A stretch of DNA of 5,590 nt from Pseudomonadota bacterium (lineage in GTDB: Bacteria; Pseudomonadota; Alphaproteobacteria; Sphingomonadales; Sphingomonadaceae), in the NCBI GenBank assembly GCA_023424275.1, contig JAFAED010000143.1:1-5590 (forward strand), written 5' to 3'. The notes below the pieces were generated by a model, which saw nothing but the letters and a program-made list of their open reading frames with translations, had not been told where the DNA came from and searched no databases. This document shows, piece by piece, positions 1 to 5,590 of the stretch. The translations under genes and the position numbers were made by a program. The stretch's first letter is position 1. Every line of letters begins with the position of its first letter.

Positions 1-2
1 GC

Positions 3-332
3 TCGGGACCGAGCGCCGGAACCTATCGGGGTTTCGCCGACTTCACCGCCCGCGCGATCACGCCCTTCGTCAGCCGGCTTCGCGAGCCGGTAACGCCGGT
101 ATCGACACAGATATGGGCCGACGGTGATCATGTCATCATTCACTGGGAAGGCGAGGCCGTCGCGAGCGATGGCAAGCCTTACCGGAACCGCTACGCATGG
201 ATATTCCGCATGGCTGGCGGGCGAGCGGTTGAGGCCAACGCATTTCTCGATCTTGCCCCCTATGACGACGTCATCCGCCGCATTGCGGCACCGGCGTTGC
301 CTCTCGAGACATTGCCGAATAATTCGCGTTAA
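3..332 (+). CDS. SnoaL/NTF2-like family protein, 3' part only
   Basis: This is an open frame from the left edge to a TAA stop at 330-332, giving 109 residues with the N-terminus outside the window. The C-terminal half reads like the second half of a SnoaL-like (nuclear transport factor 2 fold) domain. It has the strand IWADGDHVIIHWEGEA (about residues 37-52 of the fragment), then GKPYRNRYAWIFRM (57-70), then AGGRAVEANAFLDLAPYDDV (71-90). The alternating strands, the 'G.PY.N.Y.W.FR...G...E...F.D' pattern and the closing helix are typical of the family. Members are small cone-shaped cytoplasmic proteins that act as isomerases, cyclases, hydrolases or simple binding proteins, so the substrate cannot be named. 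The gene is on the same strand as the AraC-type regulator and 62 bases before it, so the two may be co-transcribed. The family call is fairly firm; the function is unknown. Confidence 0.75.
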   Translation, partial: SGPSAGTYRGFADFTARAITPFVSRLREPVTPVSTQIWADGDHVIIHWEGEAVASDGKPYRNRYAWIFRMAGGRAVEANAFLDLAPYDDVIRRIAAPALPLETLPNNSR

Positions 333-381
333 CGTCGTGATCGTCCGCAGCCACCGCCATTATTTCAGCCGTATAGCAGAT

Positions 382-387
382 GGAAAG
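382..387 (+). promoter_or_regulatory. Ribosome binding site for the AraC-type regulator
   Basis: GGAAAG lies 7 bases before the ATG at 395. It overlaps the alternative in-frame ATG at 380, which has no comparable purine-rich site at the right distance. This decides the start in favour of 395. Confidence 0.5.
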
Positions 388-394
388 ACCATTT

Positions 395-1324
395 ATGACG
401 ACGCCCGTTGAACTGGCCGACCTGATTGCGCTTCACGCGCCGGGCGACGGCACCTTTCCCTGCGCCATTCCCGGGGTACAATTGATACGGGCGTCGGCGC
501 CGACGATGCCCATGCCCGTGATCTACGAGCCGACGGTCTGTTTCGTGGCGCAAGGCGGGAAACGGGCGATGCTTGGCACGACCGCGTTCGACTATGCTGC
601 GGGCAATCATCTCGTCGCCTCGGTCGGCCTGCCGGTCATGGGCGCCGTCGTCGAAGCAAGCGAGGCGGCCCCGTATCTGAGCCTGCAACTCGATCTCGAT
701 GCCGCCGAACTCAGCGAACTCGCTATCCGCTATCCGCCCCCCGCCGAGGAGCGGCCGATGCGGATCGTGGGCCTTGTACTCTACGAGAGCGACGCGGGCC
801 TACTCGACGCCGCCGCGCGCCTCGTGCGGCTGCTCGACACGCCTGCGGACATCGATATGCTCGCCCCAATTACAATCAGCGAGATTCTCTATCGCCTCAT
901 CACCGCACCAGGAGGAAGCGTGGTGCGTGATATGGCACAGGGCGAGAGCCGGCTCAGTCACATCGCGCAAGCAATCGTCTGGATCCGCGCCCATTTTCGC
1001 GAGGCGTGCCGGATCGAGAGCGCGGCCGAGGTCGCCGGCATGAGCCGTTCGACGTTTCACCAGCATTTCAAAGCTGTTACGGCGATGAGCCCGATCGAAT
1101 TCCGGACCCAGTTGCGGCTTCAGGAAGCGCGCAGGCTCATGTTGAGCAACGGGCTCGACGCTGCAAGCGCAGCCTTCGCCGTCGGATATGACAGCCCGTC
1201 GCATTTCAGCCGCGACTATGCCCGCCTATTCGGCCTGCCGCCCGGCAAGGATATTCAGAGGCTGCGCATCGCGAGCTTTCCGTCGCCGATTGCGGCCCAA
1301 GGCCTGATTGCATCCAGCGCGTAG
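395..1324 (+). CDS. AraC-family transcriptional regulator (AraC_N type)
   Basis: This is a predicted cytoplasmic DNA-binding regulator of 309 residues. Residues about 25-175 match the AraC_N type of N-terminal cupin-like sensor domain: MPVIYEPTVCFVAQGGKRAML (40-60), a 'YAAGNHLVASVGLPVMG' strand pair (67-83) and YLSLQLDLD (94-102). The C-terminal domain (about 190-285) carries two helix-turn-helix units. The first is around AAEVAGMSRSTFHQHFKAVT (210-229), followed by the linker MSPIEFRTQLRLQEARRLML. The second is around ASAAFAVGYDSPSHFSRDYARLFG (257-280), the classic AraC/XylS signature. The family usually activates nearby genes when a small molecule binds the N-terminal domain; the ligand here is unknown. 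The start at 395 is chosen over 380 because of the GGAAAG site; 380 would add five residues. A SnoaL-like gene precedes it and a peptidase-esterase pair follows 300 bases later, and either could be a target. The length is normal and no defect is seen. Confidence 0.92.
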   Translation: MTTPVELADLIALHAPGDGTFPCAIPGVQLIRASAPTMPMPVIYEPTVCFVAQGGKRAMLGTTAFDYAAGNHLVASVGLPVMGAVVEASEAAPYLSLQLDLDAAELSELAIRYPPPAEERPMRIVGLVLYESDAGLLDAAARLVRLLDTPADIDMLAPITISEILYRLITAPGGSVVRDMAQGESRLSHIAQAIVWIRAHFREACRIESAAEVAGMSRSTFHQHFKAVTAMSPIEFRTQLRLQEARRLMLSNGLDAASAAFAVGYDSPSHFSRDYARLFGLPPGKDIQRLRIASFPSPIAAQGLIASSA

Positions 1325-1349
1325 GGGCCTTGTTACTCGCTGTCCCTCA

Positions 1350-1387
1350 GGCTTGGTCCAGCTTACGAAATTTTGGTAACCAAAGCC
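1350..1387 (+). repeat. Overlapping inverted repeats downstream of the AraC-type gene
   Basis: TTTGGT (1372-1377) and ACCAAA (1379-1384) form a 13-base palindrome with one central base. The right arm can instead pair, as ACCAAAGCC (1379-1387), with GGCTTGGT (1350-1357), leaving one bulged base and a 21-base loop. It lies 26 bases after the regulator stop. No run of T follows, so it is not a textbook intrinsic terminator. It could be an operator or a weak transcript-end hairpin. Confidence 0.35.
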
Positions 1388-1403
1388 TGCCCATCCGCGT
1401 CCG

Positions 1404-1430
1404 GCCAAGCCGGTGCCACTATTGCCAAGC
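1404..1430 (+). repeat. GCCAAGC direct repeat at 20-base spacing
   Basis: GCCAAGC occurs at 1404-1410 and again at 1424-1430, exactly two helical turns apart. An inverted partial copy, GCTTGG, lies at 1351-1356. Direct repeats on one face of the helix are the usual layout of AraC-type binding sites, but seven bases is short and chance is a real alternative. Confidence 0.25.
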
Positions 1431-1612
1431 AAAGACTTGTCGGGCTTCGCGTCCCCTTAGATCGCCTAGGGCTATGCCCCAGAATTTCTCGCCTTCTCCA
1501 ATGGTGCGGCCTGGTTAGTATCCTCGCATCGGCTCGGGGTAGCAATCAGTGGGGACGGTCCCGGCGATGCAGCTGTTCCGGATATGATGGCGACGTGGTT
1601 GCGCCGCCTTGT

Positions 1613-1618
1613 GGAGAA
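1613..1618 (+). promoter_or_regulatory. Ribosome binding site deciding the M28 peptidase start
   Basis: GGAGAA lies 6 bases before the ATG at 1625. It is a good match to the anti-Shine-Dalgarno sequence and is immediately followed by a codon series for a signal peptide, which together fix the start. Confidence 0.65.
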
Positions 1619-1624
1619 TTTCTT

Positions 1625-3274
1625 ATGCGTTTTGCCCTCCCGACTCTTTTGGCATTTGTCTGTGCAGCCTCCGCATCAGCTCAGACGTGGACGGACATTC
1701 CGACCGTGCCGATCGAAGCGGCGAAAGAGGCGGTGCGTACGCTATCATCCGACGAATTCGGCGGGCGAGCCCCGGGGACGCCGGGCGAACAAAAGACGCT
1801 CGACTATCTCGTCCGCCATTTCGAGAAGCTGGGCCTCAAGCCCGGTAACAAGGGCAGCTGGTTCCAGGATGTGCCTCTGGTCGCGGTGACCAGCCAAAAC
1901 CATTCGGGCCTCAGTATCACCGGCGGCAAGATGCCGCTCAACTTCGCGCATGGCTCGGATTATGTCGCCGTATCCTACCGCCCCGTGCCTGCGACGAATC
2001 TGAAGGACAGCGAGATCGTGTTCGTCGGCTATGGGATCAATGCGCCCGAGAAGGGCTGGAACGACTATGCGGGGGTCGACGTGAAGGGGAAAACGGTCCT
2101 CATCCTGATCAATGACCCGGACTGGCAGACTGAAGGACTGGAGGGACCGTTCGGCGGTCGGGCCATGACCTATTATGGGCGGTGGACCTACAAATATGAG
2201 GAAGCGATGCGGCAGGGGGCGGCCGCGGCGATCATTATCCATCAGTCCGAGCCTGCCGCTTATGGTTGGGGAACGGTTCAGGTCAGCTGGAGCGGGGAGA
2301 CTGATATTGCCGATACCCCCGGCGACGGTGAAAAGCCTACTGTGTCGGGCTGGATCCAGCTCGAAAAGGCCCGTGCGTTGCTGGAAAATGCTGGGCAGGA
2401 TTTCGACAAGCTCGCCGCGCTGGCGGCGCAGAAGGGCTTCAAGGCGGTGCCGCTGACCGGCGTGAAGGCGAGTCTGAGCTTCGACAATCTGCTGCGCCGG
2501 CATAGCTCGAAAAATGTGATCGGCATATTGCCAGGACGCAGCCGGCCCGACGAATATGTGCTGACCAGCGCGCATTGGGACCATCTCGGCAAATGCGAGC
2601 CCGCCCCGGACGGCGACGACATCTGCAACGGAGCGGTCGATAACGCGACCGGGACCGCTGCGCTGCTGGCGCTTGCCGAGATGAACAGTAAGGCCGGACC
2701 CGCCGAGCGCAGCATGGTGTTCATCGCATTCACGGCCGAGGAATCCTATCTCCTCGGCGCGGATGTCTACGCCGCCAATCCGGTGTTTCCGCTCGCGAAG
2801 ACCGTGGGCGGCGTGAACATGGACTCGATGCTCCCCATGCCGCCCGCCCGTAATGTCGCGATGTTCGGACGCGGCAAGTCGGATCTGGACGCTTATCTGG
2901 ACCGTGCCTTGGCAAAGCTGGGGCGGGTGAACACGCCCGATCCGGCGCCGGAACGCGGAAGCTATTATCGCTCGGACCATTTCACTCTGGCGAGGCGCGG
3001 CGTGCCGATGATGTTCCTGCGGAGCGGCGAAGATCTGATCGATGGCGGCGAGGCGCGGGGAAAGGCACTGGTGACCGACTATATCCGCAACCGCTATCAT
3101 AATCCGAAAGACGAATTTGATCCCCAATGGAACTGGGACGGCCTGGCTCAGGATATACAGCTGTACTACGCCGTTGGCCGTGATCTCGCGACGACGACCG
3201 ACTGGCCCAACTGGGCCGAGCAGGATGAATTTCGCGCGATACGCGACCAGTCGCGAAGGGGTGAGCGAAGGTAG
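1625..3274 (+). CDS. Exported M28-family zinc aminopeptidase with PA domain
   Basis: This is a predicted secreted or periplasmic metallopeptidase of 549 residues that removes N-terminal amino acids from peptides. Residues 1-19 form a short Sec signal peptide (MRFALPTLLAFVCAASASA) with a probable cut before Gln20. Residues about 36-85 begin the M28 fold (LSSDEFGGRAPGTPGEQKTLDYL). A protease-associated (PA) insert spans about 125-245, including FVGYGINAPEKGWNDYAGVDVKGK and AMTYYGRWTYKYEEAMRQGAAAA. The catalytic core then carries the expected two-zinc set: His317 (SAHWDH), bridging Asp339 (GAVDNATGT), catalytic Glu372 and ligand Glu373 (TAEES), Asp400 (VNMDSM) and His492 (YHNPKDEFD). SDHFTLARRGVPMMF (450-464) is also typical of the family. 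All key residues are present, so it should be active. Ligand roles are assigned by analogy with known M28 enzymes. It is the first gene of a probable operon with the esterase 11 bases downstream. The substrate is unknown. Confidence 0.93.
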   Translation: MRFALPTLLAFVCAASASAQTWTDIPTVPIEAAKEAVRTLSSDEFGGRAPGTPGEQKTLDYLVRHFEKLGLKPGNKGSWFQDVPLVAVTSQNHSGLSITGGKMPLNFAHGSDYVAVSYRPVPATNLKDSEIVFVGYGINAPEKGWNDYAGVDVKGKTVLILINDPDWQTEGLEGPFGGRAMTYYGRWTYKYEEAMRQGAAAAIIIHQSEPAAYGWGTVQVSWSGETDIADTPGDGEKPTVSGWIQLEKARALLENAGQDFDKLAALAAQKGFKAVPLTGVKASLSFDNLLRRHSSKNVIGILPGRSRPDEYVLTSAHWDHLGKCEPAPDGDDICNGAVDNATGTAALLALAEMNSKAGPAERSMVFIAFTAEESYLLGADVYAANPVFPLAKTVGGVNMDSMLPMPPARNVAMFGRGKSDLDAYLDRALAKLGRVNTPDPAPERGSYYRSDHFTLARRGVPMMFLRSGEDLIDGGEARGKALVTDYIRNRYHNPKDEFDPQWNWDGLAQDIQLYYAVGRDLATTTDWPNWAEQDEFRAIRDQSRRGERR

Positions 3275-3277
3275 GGG
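3273..3277 (+). promoter_or_regulatory. Ribosome binding site for the esterase
   Basis: AGGGG overlaps the TAG stop of the peptidase gene and lies 8 bases before the ATG at 3286. This arrangement suggests the two genes are translated from one transcript, possibly with translational coupling. Confidence 0.5.
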
Positions 3278-3285
3278 CGGGCTCC

Positions 3286-4317
3286 ATGGAAATAGGCCGG
3301 CGCGACGTAATCGCCGGTATGGGAGCATCCGTCGCGGCCTTGCTGCCATTGCAGGTCGGAGCGATCAGCCTCGAATTGTGCGACCTGCCTTTCGTCCACC
3401 CGGAACTTCGCCCGGCTGTTAGGGCCATGCGAGAGACTTTTGGGGGCGAGACGCATCTCACTCTCGAAGCCATCGAGGCCTTTCGCACGTCCCCTCTTCC
3501 TGAAACTCAGCTGTCCATGGGGGTCGCGAGACGATCGATCGCGGGTGCGGTCGGCGGTGCGCCCGTCACTATCTACATTGTCAACGCTCGTCCGGGACGA
3601 AAGCGCGGCGGCATCCTCTACATGCACGGCGGCGGTTACGTGCTCGGGAGCGCGGGACAAGATATTGCAACGTGCCAGGAACTCGCGACATCGCTCGACT
3701 GCACCGTCATCTCCGTCGACTACCGGCTCGCCCCGGAAGCCCGCTATACCGAATCGCTAGAAGACAATTATGCCGCGCTGCGCTGGGTCCACCAGAACGC
3801 CCGCGACCTGGGCATCGATCCTCGTCGCATCACGCTTATGGGAGAAAGCGCCGGTGGCGGTCATGCTGCCCTGCTGGCGATCGCGGCCCGCGACCGGAGA
3901 GAGGTGCCGGTTGCCTTCCAATGTCTCGTCTATCCGATGCTCGACGACCGGACCGGGAGTACACGATCGGTGCCGGCCCCTATCGGATCGCTGGTCTGGA
4001 CGGCCGAGGTCAATCGGTTCGGATGGCGCTCCTTTCTTGGCCGCGAACCCGGCCATCCGGAAAATACAGCAGGGGTGGCAGGCCGCGAAAAGACGGTGTC
4101 GGGCTTGCCCCCCGCATGGCTTGGAGTCGGAAGCATCGATCTCTTCGTCGAGGAGGATATGACCTATGCCGCACGCCTGATCGCAGCCGGCGTCCCGACC
4201 GAGTTGACAGTCGTTCCGGGAGCCTATCACGCCTTTCAATATTTCGCTCCGGACACCCGAGTGGCGAAGTCGTTCAAGGCGTCCATGCTGGACGCGCTGC
4301 AAGCCGCGCTGGCTTAG
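3286..4317 (+). CDS. Tat-exported alpha/beta hydrolase, HSL (family IV) esterase
   Basis: This is a predicted carboxylesterase of 343 residues in the bacterial hormone-sensitive-lipase group, which hydrolyses short to medium acyl esters. The N-terminus GRRDVIAGMGASVAALLPLQVGA (4-26) looks like a twin-arginine export signal: paired Arg5-Arg6, a weakly hydrophobic core and an A-type cut near residue 26. The family's usual N-terminal segment (PELRPAVRAM, 39-48) starts soon after. The oxyanion motif HGGG is at 114-117, and DYRLAPE is at 145-151. The nucleophile elbow GESAGG (186-191) has Ser188. The likely acid is Asp285 (GSIDLFVEED) and the likely base His315 (GAYHAF). The catalytic set is complete. 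It sits 11 bases after the M28 peptidase stop on the same strand, so an exported peptidase-esterase pair is implied. The true substrate cannot be read from sequence; an amidase or lactonase activity is possible within this fold. Confidence 0.92.
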   Translation: MEIGRRDVIAGMGASVAALLPLQVGAISLELCDLPFVHPELRPAVRAMRETFGGETHLTLEAIEAFRTSPLPETQLSMGVARRSIAGAVGGAPVTIYIVNARPGRKRGGILYMHGGGYVLGSAGQDIATCQELATSLDCTVISVDYRLAPEARYTESLEDNYAALRWVHQNARDLGIDPRRITLMGESAGGGHAALLAIAARDRREVPVAFQCLVYPMLDDRTGSTRSVPAPIGSLVWTAEVNRFGWRSFLGREPGHPENTAGVAGREKTVSGLPPAWLGVGSIDLFVEEDMTYAARLIAAGVPTELTVVPGAYHAFQYFAPDTRVAKSFKASMLDALQAALA

Positions 4318-4320
4318 AGT

Positions 4321-4337
4321 ACCAAGGCGGTCTTGGT
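4321..4337. terminator. Hairpin after the esterase stop, possible terminator
   Basis: ACCAAG (4321-4326) and CTTGGT (4332-4337) form a perfect 6-base stem around a 5-base loop, starting 3 bases after the esterase stop. There is no T run on the + strand side, so termination may be weak or factor-dependent. It lies between two convergent genes and could serve either strand. Confidence 0.4.
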
Positions 4338-4408
4338 GCGGAGGGTGCAACCACTTGGCCGAAGCGGCGTTGCCGGCAAGATGAGTTGAGGTCATACTGT
4401 TTGTGTCC

Positions 4409-4424
4409 CTGCCGGCGCCGACAG
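4409..4424. repeat. Near-palindrome just beyond the M14 gene stop
   Basis: CTGCCGGC followed directly by GCCGACAG is a 16-base near-perfect palindrome with one mismatch, 11 bases past the stop of the minus-strand peptidase gene. It has no loop and no following T run. It may contribute to transcript ending on the minus strand, or may simply reflect high GC. Confidence 0.25.
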
Positions 4425-4435
4425 AAGATGGCGTC

Positions 4436-5356
4436 TCAAGCATGCGCCAGCGCGAAGTCGAGAGCGGCAACAATCGCCGTCACTTGTGCGCGTGTGCATT
4501 CGGCAGCCGTCGTGCGGCTACTGTCGGGATAGACCTCGGTGGTCGTCGTGTAACGCGCACCGGTGATCGACGGGCATAGGCCGAGCTCACGGAGCGGATA
4601 TTCGATCACCCCACGCGCTATGACAGGCGATCCGATGATCTCGCCTGCCGCGTCTGCCGGGGCGATATGGGTGACCTTCTCGACCGCGGCGACGATCGCC
4701 TGTTGAAAGGCGGGCTGCGGGTTTGCGCTGTCGTCCACGACATAGAAGCCATCAGGAATCGTCTCCAGCTGATAGGGCTTCCCGTCCCGCGACGCCCGGG
4801 CAGGCGAAAATTCGGTGGCGTCGGTGTCGGTCGTTTCGTGCAGGTCGATATGCACGAGAAATTCGTTCGCCGCGCTGCGAATGAGGTCCATGAGCGCGGT
4901 CGCTTCTTCCGAAGGGCCATCTGCCCTGAAGTTGCGGTTTGGATCGACCGCGTCGAAGTTCCAGCGGTTGATGCGCTCATACCCCCAAGGACTGACGCAC
5001 GGGACAACGAGCAGGTTCAGCCTGCCGGCATAGTCGAGACCCTTTGTCTCGAGAAAGGCGAGCGCCCCCAGAACGCCGCTTGTCTCATACCCATGAACGC
5101 CGCCGGTCACGAGGGCAGTCGGCAAGTTCGCGTTTGCGGGTGAGGTGCGGACCGCCAGAAGCGGGAAAGCCTCGCCGGCATAGATGAGTTCGCCATAGTT
5201 CAAGGTCTCGTAGCGGCCAGCAAGCGCGTCGATCCGAGCGACGACATCTTCGGCGTAGCTGCGATGGCGCGTTTGTCGGCGCCGCCATTGTTCGATCTCT
5301 GTCGGGCCCCATGGCTCGCCGGCTTTTCCTACGGGATAGAAATGGACGTCGGTCAT
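4436..5356 (-). CDS. M14-family zinc carboxypeptidase-like protein
   Basis: This is a predicted metallocarboxypeptidase of 306 residues. The zinc ligands appear as HxxE in GGVHGYETSG (His88, Glu91) and a later His in HIDLHETTDTD (His173). Between them VDPNRNFRAD (137-146) supplies the Asn140-Arg141 pair that binds the substrate carboxylate in M14 enzymes. Near the C-terminus TTTTEVYPD (270-278) contains Glu274, placed as the candidate general base corresponding to the catalytic Glu of carboxypeptidase A. The protein starts MTDVHFYPVG with no signal peptide, so it probably acts in the cytoplasm. A weak GAGA site lies 7 bases before the ATG. Its fold relatives include the AstE/AspA deacylases (succinylglutamate desuccinylase, aspartoacylase), which share the H-E-H and NR arrangement, so an N-acyl amino acid deacylase is a possible alternative. 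It is convergent with the esterase gene and is not in its operon. Confidence 0.85.
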   Translation of the reverse strand: MTDVHFYPVGKAGEPWGPTEIEQWRRRQTRHRSYAEDVVARIDALAGRYETLNYGELIYAGEAFPLLAVRTSPANANLPTALVTGGVHGYETSGVLGALAFLETKGLDYAGRLNLLVVPCVSPWGYERINRWNFDAVDPNRNFRADGPSEEATALMDLIRSAANEFLVHIDLHETTDTDATEFSPARASRDGKPYQLETIPDGFYVVDDSANPQPAFQQAIVAAVEKVTHIAPADAAGEIIGSPVIARGVIEYPLRELGLCPSITGARYTTTTEVYPDSSRTTAAECTRAQVTAIVAALDFALAHA

Positions 5357-5563
5357 CTGTCAGTCTCGTTCTTGCTAGGCCACTTGAGGCCGATTGGTTC
5401 ACAGGGAGGGTATAGGCTCGCCTCGCGCTGTGCCTAGCCGCAGCCTTTCTAACCCAAACGCCCAGAATTACTCGCGTTGCATCGCGCTTTGCTCCTGCCG
5501 CACAGTCACCCTCGACAAATGCCGGAAAAATGCCGGTTTCACCTTTGGGGGATTGCTGCTGCC
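5357..5563. other. Divergent intergenic region
   Basis: This stretch holds no gene I can support. It should contain the promoter for the minus-strand M14 gene and perhaps one for the + strand gene at 5564. The only minus-strand -10-like element I see is TATACC (complement of 5408-5413), without a good -35 partner. GCTAGGC (5374-5380) and GCCTAGC (5432-5438) form a distant 7-base inverted repeat, and AAATGCCGG is repeated at 5517 and 5528. Confidence 0.5.
5517..5536 (+). repeat. AAATGCCGG direct repeat, 11-base period
   Basis: Two copies of AAATGCCGG (5517-5525 and 5528-5536) are separated by two A residues, about one helical turn apart. They end 27 bases before the candidate start at 5564. 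They could be a tandem operator for the gene on the right, or a chance duplication. Confidence 0.35.
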
Positions 5564-5590
5564 ATGATCAGGACACACGCACGACTGGGC
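5564..5590 (+). CDS. Possible start of a further gene, cut by the window edge
   Basis: An ATG at 5564 opens nine codons (MIRTHARLG) that run off the window. A purine-rich GGGGGA at 5547-5552 lies 11 bases before it, slightly far for a ribosome site. The basic first residues resemble the start of a signal peptide, as in outer-membrane receptors that often flank hydrolase genes in sphingomonads, but nine residues are far too few to name a family. An alternative ATG at 5530 in another frame gives a Cys-Cys-Cys-rich reading that looks less like a gene. Confidence 0.3.

Larger units (their letters stand above)
1325..1624. other. 300-base intergenic region, probable regulatory leader
   Basis: No convincing gene is seen here. 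It is visibly richer in A and T at its left end (1360-1385) than the flanking genes. The frame of the downstream peptidase stays open back to a TTG at 1373, but the translation of that stretch (84 residues rich in Arg, Ser and Cys) resembles no family I know and lies before a clear signal peptide, so I treat it as untranslated. The region contains overlapping inverted repeats at 1350-1387, a repeated GCCAAGC at 1404 and 1424, a small hairpin GGGC-TAT-GCCC at 1469-1479 and another GGGAC-G-GTCCC at 1552-1562. I could not identify a convincing -35/-10 pair. It most likely holds the promoter of the peptidase-esterase operon and the end of the regulator transcript. Confidence 0.6.

Noticed and set aside
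124..411. A 95-codon + strand open frame overlapping the SnoaL-like gene.
   Set aside because: It is out of frame with the SnoaL-like translation, which has a clear family pattern; this one has none.
1437..1464. TTGTCG and TTAGAT in the peptidase leader as a -35/-10 pair.
   Set aside because: The spacing is only 14 bases and both hexamers are poor matches, so I did not annotate a promoter.
1469..1562. Two small hairpins (GGGC-TAT-GCCC and GGGAC-G-GTCCC) as possible terminators or riboswitch parts.
   Set aside because: Stems of 4-5 pairs are common by chance in GC-rich DNA, with no T run and no known riboswitch core.
1745..3349. A 534-codon open frame on the minus strand opposite the M28 peptidase.
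   Set aside because: It lies almost entirely antisense to a gene with a complete catalytic set. Its translation is rich in Arg, His and Pro without recognisable motifs, as expected for an antisense shadow in GC-rich DNA.
3757..4473. A 238-codon minus-strand open frame opposite the esterase.
   Set aside because: It is antisense to an intact HSL-type enzyme and has no recognisable fold or ribosome site.
3672..4532. A 286-codon + strand open frame in another frame of the esterase gene, running past its end.
   Set aside because: The translation is Arg/Ser/Gly-rich low-complexity sequence with no domain, and it overlaps the esterase and then the 3' end of the M14 gene.
1..5590. tRNA, rRNA, CRISPR array, transposase or insertion-sequence ends.
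   Set aside because: Looked for on both strands; no cloverleaf, regular repeat-spacer series, transposase motif or paired terminal inverted repeats were seen.

Overview
The window is GC-rich with the codon habits of an alphaproteobacterium. The protein types (an AraC_N-type regulator, a PA-domain M28 peptidase with a short Sec signal, a Tat-exported HSL-type esterase) fit a sphingomonad such as Sphingomonas, Sphingopyxis, Novosphingobium or Sphingobium. That placement is an inference from style, not a database result.

Layout: (1) Bases 3-332 are the 3' end of a + strand gene for a SnoaL/NTF2-like protein; its start lies outside the window. (2) An AraC-family regulator follows at 395-1324 (+). 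(3) A 300-base gap at 1325-1624 holds no convincing gene, but contains two overlapping inverted repeats and a 7-base direct repeat at 20-base spacing. (4) At 1625-3274 (+) is a Sec-exported, PA-domain M28 zinc aminopeptidase. Eleven bases later, at 3286-4317 (+), comes an alpha/beta hydrolase of the hormone-sensitive-lipase type with a twin-arginine signal. These two look like an operon. (5) A short convergent gap at 4318-4435 has a compact hairpin just after the esterase stop. (6) At 4436-5356 (-) is an M14-type zinc carboxypeptidase with no export signal. (7) Bases 5357-5563 are a divergent intergenic region. At 5564 a possible + strand gene starts and runs off the window.

Working together (inference): the two exported hydrolases could cleave peptide and ester bonds of a substrate outside the cytoplasmic membrane, and the cytoplasmic M14 enzyme could trim imported products. 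The AraC-type protein is the obvious local candidate regulator, but nothing in the sequence proves that link. I found no tRNA, rRNA, CRISPR array, transposase or insertion-sequence ends. The window looks like ordinary chromosomal accessory metabolism, and I saw no clear sign of a wholly new system.
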